Part shown: in pieces, positions 10,647 to 21,227 of the stretch
Numbering within the stretch: the stretch's first letter is position 1
How the letters are laid out: every line of letters begins with the position of its first letter
Assembly (NCBI GenBank): GCA_034522075.1
Contig: JAXHLO010000010.1
Location: forward strand, 1 to 64,000
DNA length: 64,000 bases
DNA from: UBA7803 sp034522075
GTDB lineage: Bacteria > Pseudomonadota > Gammaproteobacteria > Pseudomonadales > Azotimanducaceae
Direction: 5' to 3'
Translations under genes and position numbers: made by a program
The notes under the pieces: model-generated
Database searches by the model: none
Told to the model about the DNA's origin: nothing
What the model saw: only the letters and a program-made list of their open reading frames with translations

Positions 10647-11570
10647 ATGTTGTTACAAAGAACCATTCGACGCCCCGCGTATGCCATCGGCATCGGCGTC
10701 CACTCAGGTAAAAAAGTCCGTATGACGTTGCGCCCTGCCGGGGAGAACACGGGCATCGTGTTCACACGCACGGACCTGACTCAGGCCAATGGCCGCGCCG
10801 CCATGGTGTGTGCCGATGTCCTGAAGGTCTCCGACACCACGCTGTCCACCAGTCTCACGGAGAACGATGTGCAGGTGGCTACGGTGGAGCACTTGATGTC
10901 GGCGCTGTGGGGTCTTGGTATCGACAATCTGGTGGTGGAGCTCAGCAGCGAAGAGGTGCCGATCATGGACGGCAGCGCCGGGCCGTTCATCGACCTGATC
11001 AATGCCGCCGGCGTAGCGGAACAGTCTGCACCGCGGGAGTTCATCCGCATCACCCGGGAGATCCGGGTGACGCAGGGTGACGCCGTCGCCAGCCTGAAGC
11101 CCTATCAGGGGTTCCGCGGCCACTACACGTTCGTGGCGGACCATCCGGTGTTCAACCGTTATCCGAAGCAGACCACCTTGGACTTCAACGAAGTCTCCTA
11201 TGTGGATCAGGTGAGCCGGGCGCGTTCGTTCGGGTTGATCCGGGAACTCAGTCAGGCACAGGCCATCAATCGGTGCCTGGGTTCGAGCCTGGAAAATGCC
11301 GTGGGTATCGATGATAACCAGGTCCTGAATGAAGACGGCCTGCGTTACGAAGACGAGTTCGTCAAGCACAAGCTGCTCGACGCCATCGGCGATCTGTATC
11401 TGCTCGGCCGTCCGATCCTCGGCGATTTCCACGGCTACAAGTCGGGGCACGCGCTGAACAACAAGCTGGCCCGGGCTGTGGCGCGTTGTGAGGACGCGTG
11501 GGAAATCACCACGATCGGTGACCGTCAGGCACCGGCCCAGGAACGCTTCAGGGTTCCGGCCAGCATCTGA
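10647..11570 (+). CDS. lpxC: UDP-3-O-acyl-N-acetylglucosamine deacetylase
   Basis: 307 residues, normal LpxC length. LpxC is the cytosolic zinc enzyme that carries out the committed step of lipid A synthesis. Visible are GIGVHSGKKV near the N-terminus, TVEHLMSAL with a zinc His at 82, IMDGSAGPF, and the second zinc site in KHKLLDAIGDLYLLG. It is usually the last gene of the mra-fts cell division cluster. Here it stands alone, with a DUF6746-like gene upstream and a convergent methyltransferase gene downstream. The 223-bp leader includes an unusually pyrimidine-rich AT-rich stretch (10550-10600). Confidence 0.97.
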   Translation: MLLQRTIRRPAYAIGIGVHSGKKVRMTLRPAGENTGIVFTRTDLTQANGRAAMVCADVLKVSDTTLSTSLTENDVQVATVEHLMSALWGLGIDNLVVELSSEEVPIMDGSAGPFIDLINAAGVAEQSAPREFIRITREIRVTQGDAVASLKPYQGFRGHYTFVADHPVFNRYPKQTTLDFNEVSYVDQVSRARSFGLIRELSQAQAINRCLGSSLENAVGIDDNQVLNEDGLRYEDEFVKHKLLDAIGDLYLLGRPILGDFHGYKSGHALNNKLARAVARCEDAWEITTIGDRQAPAQERFRVPASI

Positions 11571-11590
11571 GGCGCCGTTTCGCCCGCCGC

Positions 11591-12941
11591 CTAGACGAGG
11601 GGCCGTCCGCCGGCGAGGGCTTCCTCGTGCATCTTGACGAGGAAGCCGCGCAGGGCGGTTTCCGCCTCCTGGCGCGGCATCATTCCCTGTTCCTCCAGAA
11701 TCCGGGCCATGTCCTTCAGTGTGCGCTTACCGTCGATCAACGACATGATGTAGGCGTGCATGCGGGTGGTCATGGCCTGGGTCTTGAACGCAGGCAGCGC
11801 GGGTATGGGCGTGCGGCCCTGGACGATCCACTCGGGCAGGTTCTGCTGCCGGGCGGGTGCCTGAACGTCGCGTGCCTTGCGTCCGCGCAGAGTCACTACC
11901 GATTCCATGCGTCCATGCCGGCTGTCGGGACTCATCATGTAGGGCATCCTGGCTTCGCTGCTGGCAAGGTCGGCGAAGCCGGCGAGGGCAGCGTGTTCCT
12001 GCAGTTCTTCCAGGGTCAGACGCGTGGCCGGGTCCGGCGTGTCGAAGGCCACCGAGCCGTGGTTCAGCCACACACCGTCCCGGCACAGCAGCCGATTGAT
12101 GCGGTGCAGGGCTGTGGCGGCAGGCGTCTCGATCACATCGAGCAGCCAGGGCGTCACCACCAGGTCGAAGGTTTCGGCCGGGAAGGGCGGGCGCATGGCG
12201 TCGGCCAGGAGAAATTCCAGGCCGGCCCGGGCGGGCGCCGGGGCACTCAACCGGCGTTCAATGGCGGCGCTTTCCGGTTCCCGTGGTGCCAGCGGGAACT
12301 CCACCAGGTTGACGCTTTCGCCGGCGCTGACCCGGCGGCCGACGGCGGCGAGCAGCGGATTCAGATCGAGGGCCACGGTCAGGCAAGCCGAGGTGTGCTG
12401 ATGCAGGTCGTAGGCCAGGCGCCCGGCACCGGCGCCCAGCACCAGAACGCGCTGCGGCGTGTGGCCGTCCAGGGCGGCCATGACGGCGCCGAGAGCCGCG
12501 CTGCACTCCTCATCGCCCCAGCACCAGTCGCGATGCACGTTGGCTTCGTAGCTGAAGATGCCCTGGGCCGGCGGCAGACGGGTGCGCAGGGCGAGCAGGG
12601 TTTCCAGGGAGCCTCCGGCTGCCTGCGCCAGGGGTTCGAGCAGGGTATCGAGATGACGGTTCTGTTTCTCCGTATCCGGCAGCCAGTGTCTCCAGGCGCC
12701 GGCGGGTGGCAGGCGCGGGTCTGTGCTGCAGCGCTGCGCGCACCTGCTCGAGGTCCGCGCGCATGCGTTCCCGGGCCAGTTGCCAGCGGTTGCGCCAGTC
12801 GCTCACCGCCGCCTGCGGGTCGGCGAACAGCCAGGGAAGGCCATCGTGGACGGGGTAATCCACGCGGCATGAGGGGCAGTGCAGCGTCTCGAGCGCCGCG
12901 TCGCAGCGGGGGCAGGCAAGCAGGCCTGCGAGATCAGTCAT
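11591..12941 (-). pseudogene. SAM-dependent methyltransferase with Trm112-like zinc N-terminus, one frameshift
   Basis: The first segment (from 12941) carries two CxxC pairs (ACPRCDAA, HCPSCRVDYPV), a Trm112-like zinc domain, and runs to LETLAAGYGE. The frame then changes near 12655 and continues as KQNRHLDTLLEPLAQ, IFSYEANVHRDWCWGDEE and VLGAGAGRLAYDL (SAM-binding motif I). It ends in a C-terminal domain with KTLKDMARILEEQGMMP. Joined, it is about 449 residues. I recognise the architecture as an uncharacterised bacterial methyltransferase family; the substrate is unknown. A single-base change is enough to explain the break, so sequencing error is a real alternative. Confidence 0.75.
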
Positions 12942-12962
12942 GGCACATCCTATGCGCGTTGG

Positions 12963-14564
12963 TCAGGTGATCGTCCCATTGACGATGGGTTCGAACGCCG
13001 TGAGGCTGTCCTGCATGGTGGCATTGCCCAGGCCGCCGCCGAACTGGCCGGAGAAGTTGCCGTTCTCGCCGTGCAGGGCCATGTAGTTCAGCACCACGGT
13101 CTGGGCCAGCAGGTTGACGTTACCGGCGGCCGGGGTCGCTGCCGTTTCCACCGAACCATCCGGGCGCATGTAGCCGATCTGCTGGTGCAGGGCCTGCTCC
13201 TCCGGGCTGCCGCCGAGCAGCGTCGGCCGGCCCGAAGGGTTGTAGACCAGGAAGAACACGGCCGCTGTTGAGCTGTTGTCGCTGGACCACTCGCCCTTGC
13301 CGCGGCCGTCCACGGTGTTGTCGATCATGCCGTTGGACGACAGGGATCCGTCAGAGGTGACATACATCATCAGCGGCACCTGACGGATGCGCGCGTATTC
13401 GAGGCACGCCCCCATGCACTGGCCGGCGCGGAAATCCTTGACCTCGCCTTCGGCGCGGCGGCCGCCGTGGTAGTCGTAGCCGCCCATCTCGATGGTGCCG
13501 GCGCCGGCGAACCCGTTGATGACCATCTTCATGACCGATGCGGTCTTCTGGAATTCCCGCGCGGAGCGGTCGCCGCTGTTGAATTCCATGTCGCTGAAGA
13601 TGCCGCCGGGGCCGACGATTTCCGGATCGCCGGCCGGGTCCAGGGTAGACGGATTGCCGAAACGATCGGCCAGGTCGGCACTCTTCAGGTAGCCGCATTT
13701 CACCAGATCGCGCACCACCGCATTGGTGGTGATGGTCTGGCCGGTGTTCATGGCGTCCATCTTCTGTTCGCTGATGCGGTAGATGGATTCCATGACGGCT
13801 ACAGCGTCTTCCTGACTCAACACGCTCACCAGGTCGCCCACGTCCACCAGCCCGGTGACGTCGCTGGGCCGGTCGACCTTGGTGGGGCGGATGGTGAGAT
13901 CGATGAGATCGGCCGGCGCCATGGAATTGCCGCCGGAATCGGAGTTCTCCGAACCGATCAGGGTCAGCAGTGAGCCATCGGCGCCGGCCCGGGCAATGCC
14001 GTACATGGGGTTGTGCGGATTGTTGCCGGTGTCGTTTTCCGAGCGTGCCGGAATCACCGCGCCATTGATGTTGGCGGCGGTGGCCGGGGTGATCTTGGTC
14101 AGCATACCGCGCAGAAAGGCGCTGTCGCTGTGAAACGCCAGGCCCAGGGTCTGGTCGATGAAGTCGCTGACCCCGGTGGCCGGATTGAGAATCGGCGGAA
14201 TCATGTCGCCGGGCAGGCCCTGACGCTCGTAGCCGCCGGTGGTCAGAAAATCGAGCTGACCGCCGCGCTGGCCGACCAGCACGTTGGAGCCGGCCTGGCT
14301 GGAACCGCCGGCCAGATCGAAGCAGATGAAGGGAATTTTGCCTGCGCCCTGGGTTGCGATGCCGCAGCTCTCTACCAGCGGAATCAGTTCAGGCGAGAGG
14401 GCGGCCTGGGCTCTGCCGCTGCCCAGCGACAGCATGCCGCCGCCGAGCACCGAGGCGCTGCCCACAATGAACCCCTGAGCAAGAAACTCCCGCCGGGTAC
14501 GGGGACGCCCGTGATCCGGATGGCGGATCGGGTCGTCGTAGTGGCGTTGGGATTTTCTCCGCAT
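12963..14564 (-). CDS. Tat-exported protein of cytochrome cluster (DUF1501-like)
   Basis: 533 residues. The N-terminus has the twin-arginine motif RTRREFLAQG followed by a hydrophobic stretch and RAQAA, so it should be exported folded. FICFDLAGGSSQAGSNVLVG resembles the start of DUF1501/sulfatase-fold proteins that accompany DUF1800-type or cytochrome partners. No haem motif is present. It is last in a three-gene run on this strand after the LamG gene (25 bp gap) and the CVGCH gene. Automatic pipelines sometimes label such proteins as general secretion factors; I see no support for that. Function unknown, probably periplasmic. Confidence 0.75.
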   Translation of the reverse strand: MRRKSQRHYDDPIRHPDHGRPRTRREFLAQGFIVGSASVLGGGMLSLGSGRAQAALSPELIPLVESCGIATQGAGKIPFICFDLAGGSSQAGSNVLVGQRGGQLDFLTTGGYERQGLPGDMIPPILNPATGVSDFIDQTLGLAFHSDSAFLRGMLTKITPATAANINGAVIPARSENDTGNNPHNPMYGIARAGADGSLLTLIGSENSDSGGNSMAPADLIDLTIRPTKVDRPSDVTGLVDVGDLVSVLSQEDAVAVMESIYRISEQKMDAMNTGQTITTNAVVRDLVKCGYLKSADLADRFGNPSTLDPAGDPEIVGPGGIFSDMEFNSGDRSAREFQKTASVMKMVINGFAGAGTIEMGGYDYHGGRRAEGEVKDFRAGQCMGACLEYARIRQVPLMMYVTSDGSLSSNGMIDNTVDGRGKGEWSSDNSSTAAVFFLVYNPSGRPTLLGGSPEEQALHQQIGYMRPDGSVETAATPAAGNVNLLAQTVVLNYMALHGENGNFSGQFGGGLGNATMQDSLTAFEPIVNGTIT

Positions 14565-14589
14565 GAGACTGTCCTCGAATTGGCGTGCG

Positions 14590-17059
14590 CTATTGAACCA
14601 GCATAGCTGCGCTGCCGAGCACGGCGGCGCAACTCGCCTTCATGACCGAATCGACCCGGCTGTCGGGGCAGCCCGGGCAGTCGGCCAGGCGATCGATCAG
14701 GCTGTTGATCTCGGTTTCCAGTTCCGCCACATCGGGCTGGGTGGCGAGGCTGAGGCCGACCATTTTCTCCACGAGCGGGTCGATGACGGCCGTGCGGTCG
14801 TCAAAGGCCGTGTCCAGGCCTGCGCTCCAGTCGAACTGGGGCCAGAATTCCGCCCGCAGGGCGGCGTCGTCCACCAGCACGCTGCAGTATTTGATGGCGA
14901 GCTGGGTAATGCCCATCTGCTGGGAGGAAATGAACCCGCCGATGCCGGGTTGCACCGGCATGGCCTGGTGCACGGCTTCGTAAGTCCCGGCGACGGCACT
15001 GTTGCTCACCGGAATGCCGGTGATGCGCGACATGGTGGCGTTGATCTCGGCAAAATCGCGGATGCCATGGGGCGGGGTGCGGTCTTCCTCGGCAACGTCC
15101 GCCGGCGCCGGCGGCGGTGTCGGTGCCGGCTTCCACGACCACGTTGGTGGAGGCTCCGAGCTGCTCGAAGGTCAGGAAGAATTCGTCCTCGTCCGGCCCC
15201 TGCTCGAGCGGCACGACGGTCCCCAGGGTCGACAACGTCTGCCGGCCGTTGGTCGAATACTCGCCGTCGGTGATGGTCACGTCCAGATTCTGATACGCCT
15301 GGCCGACGCTGACCTCACGGCCGTTCAGGCCGATGCGCATCCCGGCCATGGGAATGCTGCCCGGATTCGCGGCGTCGTCGAGGATGACGAAGAAGGGCTC
15401 CTCGAACAGATAGCCATAGGAATCGAACTGGCTCACCTCGAAGACCACATAGGCATCGTCGATGCCCACATGGGCGCTCACGTTGAACAGCAGAAAATAC
15501 TTCTCGCCAACGCCGACTTCGAAGTTCTGCAGGATCTGCTCTTCGGTCAGCACCCGGTTGTGCACGGCCAGCAGGCGCACGGTGCCGGCCCAGCGGTTCT
15601 CGTTGTCTACCTCGCTGCCTATGGCCAGCGCGAAGGTATTGTCCCATTCGTTCAGCAGGCCGCCGGGCACCGGGTCCAGGTCGTCGGTGAACTGGCCGTT
15701 GACGTAGATGCGCCGGCCTTCCACGGGATCGTAGGTCATGACCACGTGCTGCAGGGTCGCCTGCAGGTCTTCGTCGTCGGCACTGGTGGAGAGTCGCGGC
15801 TCGCCGTTCTGGTCGGCTGCGTCGCTGCGCACCAGAGCGTCGTAACTGTATAGAGTCTGGCCGAGCATGAAGTTGCGCGTCGATGACCCGCCGCTGTAGC
15901 TGACAATGCGCGCAGGACCGTCCTGAGTGACGTTAGCCGGGACCACCCAGGCCTCCAGGCTGAACTCGCCGGTGGCCGTGATCAGATCATGCAGCTTGCT
16001 GCTGGCCGTGGTAGGGCCCTGCGCCTTACCGTCGGTGAACGCCACACCCCAGCCGCCGACCCAGTCGTATTCGCCGGACAGCGACAGATTCAGCGCCGGT
16101 TCTACACCGCTGGTGTCATAGGCCTGAGACCCGCTGCCGGTCTTGAACTCGTACAGCGCGATGACGTTGGTTTCGTGACGGCCGCCGGCTGAAGAGACGA
16201 TGCCGTCCGGCAGGCCCAGAGCCATGGAGGTGACGAGATCCGGGTCGACTTCGGTGAGCGGGATACCGTCGGCCAGGTCGGCGATCGCCGCTTCCATGAC
16301 GGCTGCGTCACTGGCACAGCTATCGGTCCAGCAATTGTGGAATTCTTCACCGAGTCGCAGGACGAATCGGGAGTTCCCCGGTGCGTCCAGGTCCATGCGG
16401 GTTTTGGCCGCGTCATAGGCGGCAGCCAGGTCGCCGCTGGCAAAGAACGGCGATTGCGGTACCGCTGCAGAGTCCGTGTGGCAATCGGCACAGAAATCGG
16501 TCAGCAGCGGATAGACCGTGGTCTCGAAGGCCGACGGGTCGTCCGGGTAATTGCGGCTGGAACCGGGCGCCTGTTGCGGCGGCGCGATGAGTCGAACCTC
16601 TTTGGCTACGCCGCCCAGCGTATCGCCGGCCCAGTTCTCGATGAACGACTCGATGATGTCGGCGCAGGCGTTGGGCTCGGCCAGCCAGCAGTTGTGACCG
16701 CCGCGGACCTTGGTGACCAGCAACGACATGGCGGGATCGGTGAGATCCACCAGTGAATTGGCGGTTTCGTAGGCCAGATTGATGTCATCGGCACGCACGA
16801 AACGCGGGCTCTGCTCATCATTGTGGCAGGAGCCGCAGCGATTGTTGGGCACCAGGTTGTCCCAGACGTGGAGCTTGAAGCTCTGCACGTCGGCGGTGGC
16901 CGGCGCCGGACCGCTGTAGTTGCTGACATCCGGCGCGGTGGTCAGCGGATTCTCCGAGGTGGCGGCACCGCTGCCGCCGCCGCAGCACGTAGGACGGCGG
17001 CTGCATGGAGCAGCAGCCAGGGCGGCAAGGGCGCTGCGGAAGAACTCTCGAATGCTCAT
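14590..17059 (-). pseudogene. LamG-domain c-type cytochrome protein, one frameshift
   Basis: About 820 residues if repaired. It has an N-terminal hydrophobic stretch with a Cys/Gly-rich segment (CCGGGSG, possibly a lipobox in a neighbouring frame) and two haem-type motifs, NRCGSCH and DFCADCH, each followed by a HNCW repeat unit. A concanavalin-like LamG domain follows (GEFSLEAWVVP, HVVMTYDPVEGRRIYVNGQ). The frame shifts inside a Pro/Ala linker near 15120; after it ADVAEEDRTPPHGIRDFAEINATMSRITGIPVS continues in the frame that ends at 14590. The protein is probably exported and surface or periplasmic, binding two haems and a ligand. The shift lies in a GC-rich repeat, a likely place for sequencing error. 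Confidence 0.75.
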
Positions 17060-17075
17060 GCTGTGTGCTCCTTCC

Positions 17076-18290
17076 TCAGTCGCCCATGCAGTACACGGCG
17101 GATTCCGCGAACGTGCGTTTCAGGTTGTAGCCGCTGGTTTGCAGCGAGCTGACCATGGCATCGATCTGTGCGCGGTCGTCGGCATATTCCGGGTTGCGCA
17201 GGCAGACGTTGCGGAACACTTTTTTTACCTGGCACTGAGCGAAGGCGTCGCTGTGGGCCAGTTCGCGTCCCATGGATTTGGCGCCGCTGCCGGATCCCGG
17301 CAGGCCGTCGTCCCAGCCGAGCAGGGCATTCTGTCCGGCACGCCAGTAGTTGGCCCAGCTGTCGTCGGGTGTCTGAAAGCCGGGCTCGAAGTTGGTGGCA
17401 TTGTTGAAGTACTTGGCTTCCACCCGCGTGCCGGTGTCCGGGTCAGTCTCACCGGCGCCGTTGTAGTGGATGCTGCCGAACTCGCCGTCCGGATCACTCA
17501 TGGGGTCGTATTCGTAGTCGTAGTAGGCGAAGGCCTGGGCGAATGGGTCCATGCCCGAGTGGCAGCCGACGCAGTTGTTCATGAACACCCGGCTGTCGCC
17601 GCCGGGGCTGCGCGAGACGTCCTGGCGGATGCGGTCGGGTGAGCGGGTGATATCCAGCACCTGCTCCATGTCGTTGCACAGGTGATTGAGCATGGTGAAA
17701 CGGAACATGGCGCGGTTGGTGCCGTCGATGAAGAATGCTTTAGCCGCTGCCCGCGTGGTCATTACACCCGCGGTGGCATCTGCGGGCAAGCCGGTGACCG
17801 ACGACTGTGTGGTGGCCTGCAGGTTGTCGCGCAGGTTCACGCCCTGTTCTTCCAGCGCCCGGTAATGCTCGTTGTTGCTGGTGGAATAGGCCGGTACGCC
17901 GGAGCCGACGTAGAGCACGTCACCGGACAGAATGTCCCGGAAGTCCCGTTCGTCGCGCACGATACCGATGATGGTCGCGATGTAGTCGTTCAGCGGTACG
18001 AAGACGCTGCGGTCGCGGTTGGTCCAGGGTGCGGCGAAGTTTTTCAGTGTCACGCTGTAGAACTCGGCGGCTTCGGTGGCCGTCATGGCCGCGCTCAGCG
18101 GATTGCCGGCATCGATCGCGGCTGCCATGTCGTCGAGCGTCGCGGTATCCGGCGGCACCCCGGCAATCCGGTCATGAATCCGTTTGGCCTGATCGCGGCT
18201 GTCTGCGGCCGCCTGCGCGCTGAAGAGCAGACCCAGCAGGAGCAGCGTGCAAACTCCGCCCTGACTCACGGTAATACGTCTAACCTTCAT
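17076..18290 (-). CDS. Exported monohaem cytochrome-like protein
   Basis: 404 residues from the ATG at 18290, which has AAGGAG eleven bases upstream. A signal peptide ends SAQAAADS. One CxxCH haem motif is visible, NNCVGCHSGMDPFAQAF. That context resembles the DUF1588 part of planctomycete-type cytochromes. The C-terminal region ends with several cysteines (CQVKKVFRNVC, VYCMGD). It is first in the operon with the LamG and Tat proteins (17-bp gap to the next gene). It is therefore probably secreted with them and may form an electron-transfer or oxidase complex; the reaction is unknown. Confidence 0.75.
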   Translation of the reverse strand: MKVRRITVSQGGVCTLLLLGLLFSAQAAADSRDQAKRIHDRIAGVPPDTATLDDMAAAIDAGNPLSAAMTATEAAEFYSVTLKNFAAPWTNRDRSVFVPLNDYIATIIGIVRDERDFRDILSGDVLYVGSGVPAYSTSNNEHYRALEEQGVNLRDNLQATTQSSVTGLPADATAGVMTTRAAAKAFFIDGTNRAMFRFTMLNHLCNDMEQVLDITRSPDRIRQDVSRSPGGDSRVFMNNCVGCHSGMDPFAQAFAYYDYEYDPMSDPDGEFGSIHYNGAGETDPDTGTRVEAKYFNNATNFEPGFQTPDDSWANYWRAGQNALLGWDDGLPGSGSGAKSMGRELAHSDAFAQCQVKKVFRNVCLRNPEYADDRAQIDAMVSSLQTSGYNLKRTFAESAVYCMGD

Positions 18291-18402
18291 CGGGCTGCTC
18301 CTTGTTGCTTGCCGCACGTCTTCCCCGGGTGCGTGAAGCTTCCAGTAAAGGCGCGGCGCGGACCGTGAACGTTCTCACATAGTCGCAAACGGATTTTCTG
18401 CT

Positions 18403-18416
18403 GTGACCGGGGTCAC
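18403..18416. promoter_or_regulatory. Perfect 14-bp palindrome between divergent arms
   Basis: GTGACCGGGGTCAC is fully self-complementary (GTGACC-GG-GGTCAC). It lies in the 204-bp gap between the start of the monohaem protein at 18290 (-) and the HzsA-like lipoprotein at 18495 (+). A dimeric regulator bound here could control both arms of the cluster. No known regulator is assigned. Confidence 0.45.
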
Positions 18417-18494
18417 GTCCGCCACCGTGGGGCTGTGGAAGAATGCCTGGCAACTCCACACATGAACCAGGGACGGGTCAGTGGAAATGGATCA

Positions 18495-21218
18495 ATGGCA
18501 ATGATGATAGAGCGTTTCCGCGGAGCGCCGGTGCGCAAGGCGGCGCCCGGGGTGCTTGCCCTGATCGGCTCTGCTTTGTCCGCCCTGGCCGCGTGCAGCG
18601 GCGGGTCCAGCGATGGATCGAGCGGCGGCCTGCTCGGCGGTGGCCAGGATCCCGACCCGGTGGTGGTGGATTTCGCCGTCGCCTATGTCAAGCGCCCACT
18701 GCTCACCGACGAAGACGGCAACCTGCTCACCAGCAACGTCCGCGAGCCCGCGGACTTCCGCCCGGGGGCCGAGTTGTTCGTGCGTGACCGGGCGTCACCC
18801 AGCGCGGCGGCTGTCTCCATCACAGAGGGCGTATTCGCCGATGACGAGGAGGGCAATCCGCCGCTCTACGACGTCAAAGACCTGTCCGCCTCCTTTGACG
18901 GCAGCAAACTGGTATTCGCCATGCGGGCGCCGGAAGACCCGGACCTCGACGATGACGAGCAGCCGACCTGGAATCTGTGGATCTACGATCGATCGGACGA
19001 CTCTCTACGCCGGGTCATCGATTCCGATATCACGGCCGAAGACGGCCAGGACATTGCGCCGCGTTTTCTTCCGGACGATCGCATCATCTTTTCCTCGACA
19101 CGCCAGCGCCGGGCCAAAGCCATTCTGCTCGATGAAGGCAAGCCGCAGTTCTCGGCCTTTGACGAAGACCGCGACGCGGAAGCTTTCGCCCTGCACGTCA
19201 TTGACCAGGATGGCTCTGACCTGAAGCAGATCACCTTCAACCAGAGCTCCGATTTCGACCCGGCGGTGCTGGGCAGCGGCCGGGTGGTCTTCAGCCGCTG
19301 GGACAACGTCGCCAACATCAACCGCATCAGCCTGTACAGCGCCAATCCCGACGGCACCGACCATGAACTTCTTTACGGTGTGCACAGTCACGACACCGGG
19401 CCCGACGGTGCCACTGTGGAATTCATGGAGCCGCGCGAACTGCCCGACGGACGACTGCTGGCCATGCTGCGCCCACCCGGCGACCAGGCCCGCATGGGCA
19501 CGCTGCCGGTGGCCATCGACACCGCCGCCTTCGTCGAGCACGACCAACCGACTTTCGCCAATCAGGGCCTGCTCACGGACGCCCAGGAACTGCTCATCAG
19601 CGGTGATCTGAATCTCGACGACGATGCGCCGGCGCTGCAGGGCCGCTATGCGCACGTCACTCCGCTGTACGACGGCAGCGGGCGGCTGCTGGTGGCCTGG
19701 AGCCAATGCCGGCTGGTGGACCGCACCACGGATCCCGGGAATCCGGTGTTCGCGCCCTGCAGCGGCGAGGCGCTGGGTGATCCGAACTATGAGGAAGCCG
19801 ATCCGCTGTACGGCATCTGGATGCACGATCTGGCGGAAGGTACCCAGCAGCCGGTGGTTCTGGGCGAGGAGGGCAGTGCTTACAGCGAGGTGGTCATTCT
19901 CGAGCCCAGGAACCGTCCGCCGGTGATCCTGGATCAGACCCCGGGCATCGAACTGGATGCCGATCTGGTGGCGGAATCCATGGGCGTGCTGCACATCCGC
20001 AGCGTCTACGACATAGATGGGACGGCCACCGAAGACCTCGCGGTGCTGGCCGATCCCGCACAGACCGTTGCCGCCGACCGGCCGGCGCGCTTCCTGCGGC
20101 TGGTGAAAAGCGTCTCCATGCCGGACGACGATCTGATCGAACTCGACGGTACTGCCTTCGGGCGCTCGCAGGCTCAGCTCATGCGCGAGGTTCTGGGTTA
20201 CGTGCCCATCGAGCCTGATGGATCGGTTACCGTCAAAGTGCCAGCGAACGTCGCCTTCTGGCCGGAGATCGTCGATGCCGACGGCCGCCGGATCGGCCCG
20301 CGGCATCAGAACTGGCTGCAGCTTCGTCCGGGTGAAGAGCGCACCTGCAACGGTTGCCATACCGCGGACAGCCAGGCGCCCCACGGCCGTCCTGATGCGG
20401 AAGCGCCGTCGGCCAACACCGGCGCACCGGCGGATGGCTCGCCCTTTCCCGGCACCCTAGGGGCATTGTTCGCCAACCAGGGTGAAACCATGGCCGAGGT
20501 GTATGCGCGCACTTTTGCCCCGCGCACGCCGTCGATGGACGTGGTCTATACCGATGAATGGACCGACCCCGACGTGCGCGCCCCCGATGAGGCGTTCGCC
20601 TACGAGTACACATTGCTCAGCACCCAGCCGCCGGTAGATCCGTCCTGTGTGCAGACGTATACGGCCACCTGCCGGATCGTGGTCAACTACGAGCAGCACA
20701 TCCATCCGCTGTGGAGTGTGCCTCGACCAGATGAAGACGATGCAGCGGTGGATCGCACCTGCACCGGCTGCCACGGTGATCAGGACGACATGGCCATGGC
20801 CATGGTGCCTGCAGCACAACTCGATCTGGGCGATGGCGCTTCAGTCGACGAGGCCGACCATTTCAAAAGCTATCGCGAGCTGCTGTTCAACGACAATCAG
20901 CAGGTTCTCGACGAAGGCGCGCTGGTGGACGAGCTGGTGGAAGTCTTCGATGCGGACGGCAATCAGGTTTTCGAGACCGATGCCGAAGGTGAACTGATCC
21001 TTGACGCAGAAGGCAATCCCATACCCGTGCTGGTCACCGTCACGGTCACGCCGCCCCTGTCGGTAGCCGGCGCCAATGCCAGCCCGCGCTTCTTCTCCCG
21101 CTTCGAGCCGGGCGGAACGCATGAAGGCTGGTTGACCCCTCACGAGCTGCGTCTGATTGCCGAATGGATCGACATCGGCGGCCAGTACTACAACAACCCG
21201 TTCGACGTACCACAGTGA
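18495..21218 (+). CDS. HzsA-like lipoprotein with beta-propeller and two CxxCH motifs
   Basis: 907 residues. The N-terminus is a lipoprotein signal with lipobox LAAC near residue 34. The first half contains PD40/TolB-like propeller repeats (DIAPRFLPDDRIIFSST, DFDPAVLGSGRVVFSRW, ISLYSANPDGTDH). The middle resembles the central domain of the hydrazine synthase alpha subunit (NRPPVILD, VYDIDGTAT, LGYVPIEPDGSVTVKVPA) and leads to RTCNGCH. A second haem motif, RTCTGCHGDQDD, follows. Many non-anammox bacteria carry such relatives, so hydrazine synthesis should not be assumed. I chose 18495 because the upstream GTG has no ribosome site; that choice is tentative. It leads the plus-strand arm of the cluster. 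Confidence 0.8.
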   Translation: MAMMIERFRGAPVRKAAPGVLALIGSALSALAACSGGSSDGSSGGLLGGGQDPDPVVVDFAVAYVKRPLLTDEDGNLLTSNVREPADFRPGAELFVRDRASPSAAAVSITEGVFADDEEGNPPLYDVKDLSASFDGSKLVFAMRAPEDPDLDDDEQPTWNLWIYDRSDDSLRRVIDSDITAEDGQDIAPRFLPDDRIIFSSTRQRRAKAILLDEGKPQFSAFDEDRDAEAFALHVIDQDGSDLKQITFNQSSDFDPAVLGSGRVVFSRWDNVANINRISLYSANPDGTDHELLYGVHSHDTGPDGATVEFMEPRELPDGRLLAMLRPPGDQARMGTLPVAIDTAAFVEHDQPTFANQGLLTDAQELLISGDLNLDDDAPALQGRYAHVTPLYDGSGRLLVAWSQCRLVDRTTDPGNPVFAPCSGEALGDPNYEEADPLYGIWMHDLAEGTQQPVVLGEEGSAYSEVVILEPRNRPPVILDQTPGIELDADLVAESMGVLHIRSVYDIDGTATEDLAVLADPAQTVAADRPARFLRLVKSVSMPDDDLIELDGTAFGRSQAQLMREVLGYVPIEPDGSVTVKVPANVAFWPEIVDADGRRIGPRHQNWLQLRPGEERTCNGCHTADSQAPHGRPDAEAPSANTGAPADGSPFPGTLGALFANQGETMAEVYARTFAPRTPSMDVVYTDEWTDPDVRAPDEAFAYEYTLLSTQPPVDPSCVQTYTATCRIVVNYEQHIHPLWSVPRPDEDDAAVDRTCTGCHGDQDDMAMAMVPAAQLDLGDGASVDEADHFKSYRELLFNDNQQVLDEGALVDELVEVFDADGNQVFETDAEGELILDAEGNPIPVLVTVTVTPPLSVAGANASPRFFSRFEPGGTHEGWLTPHELRLIAEWIDIGGQYYNNPFDVPQ

Positions 21219-21227
21219 TCTGACACC

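Noticed and set aside
11627..12970. 447-codon plus-strand frame over the methyltransferase
   Set aside because: It is longer than each sense piece only because the sense gene is frameshifted; the sense strand has SAM and zinc motifs.
18495..21218. True hydrazine synthase subunit
   Set aside because: Only one HzsA-like gene is present, without HzsB/C, and such relatives are widespread in non-anammox bacteria.
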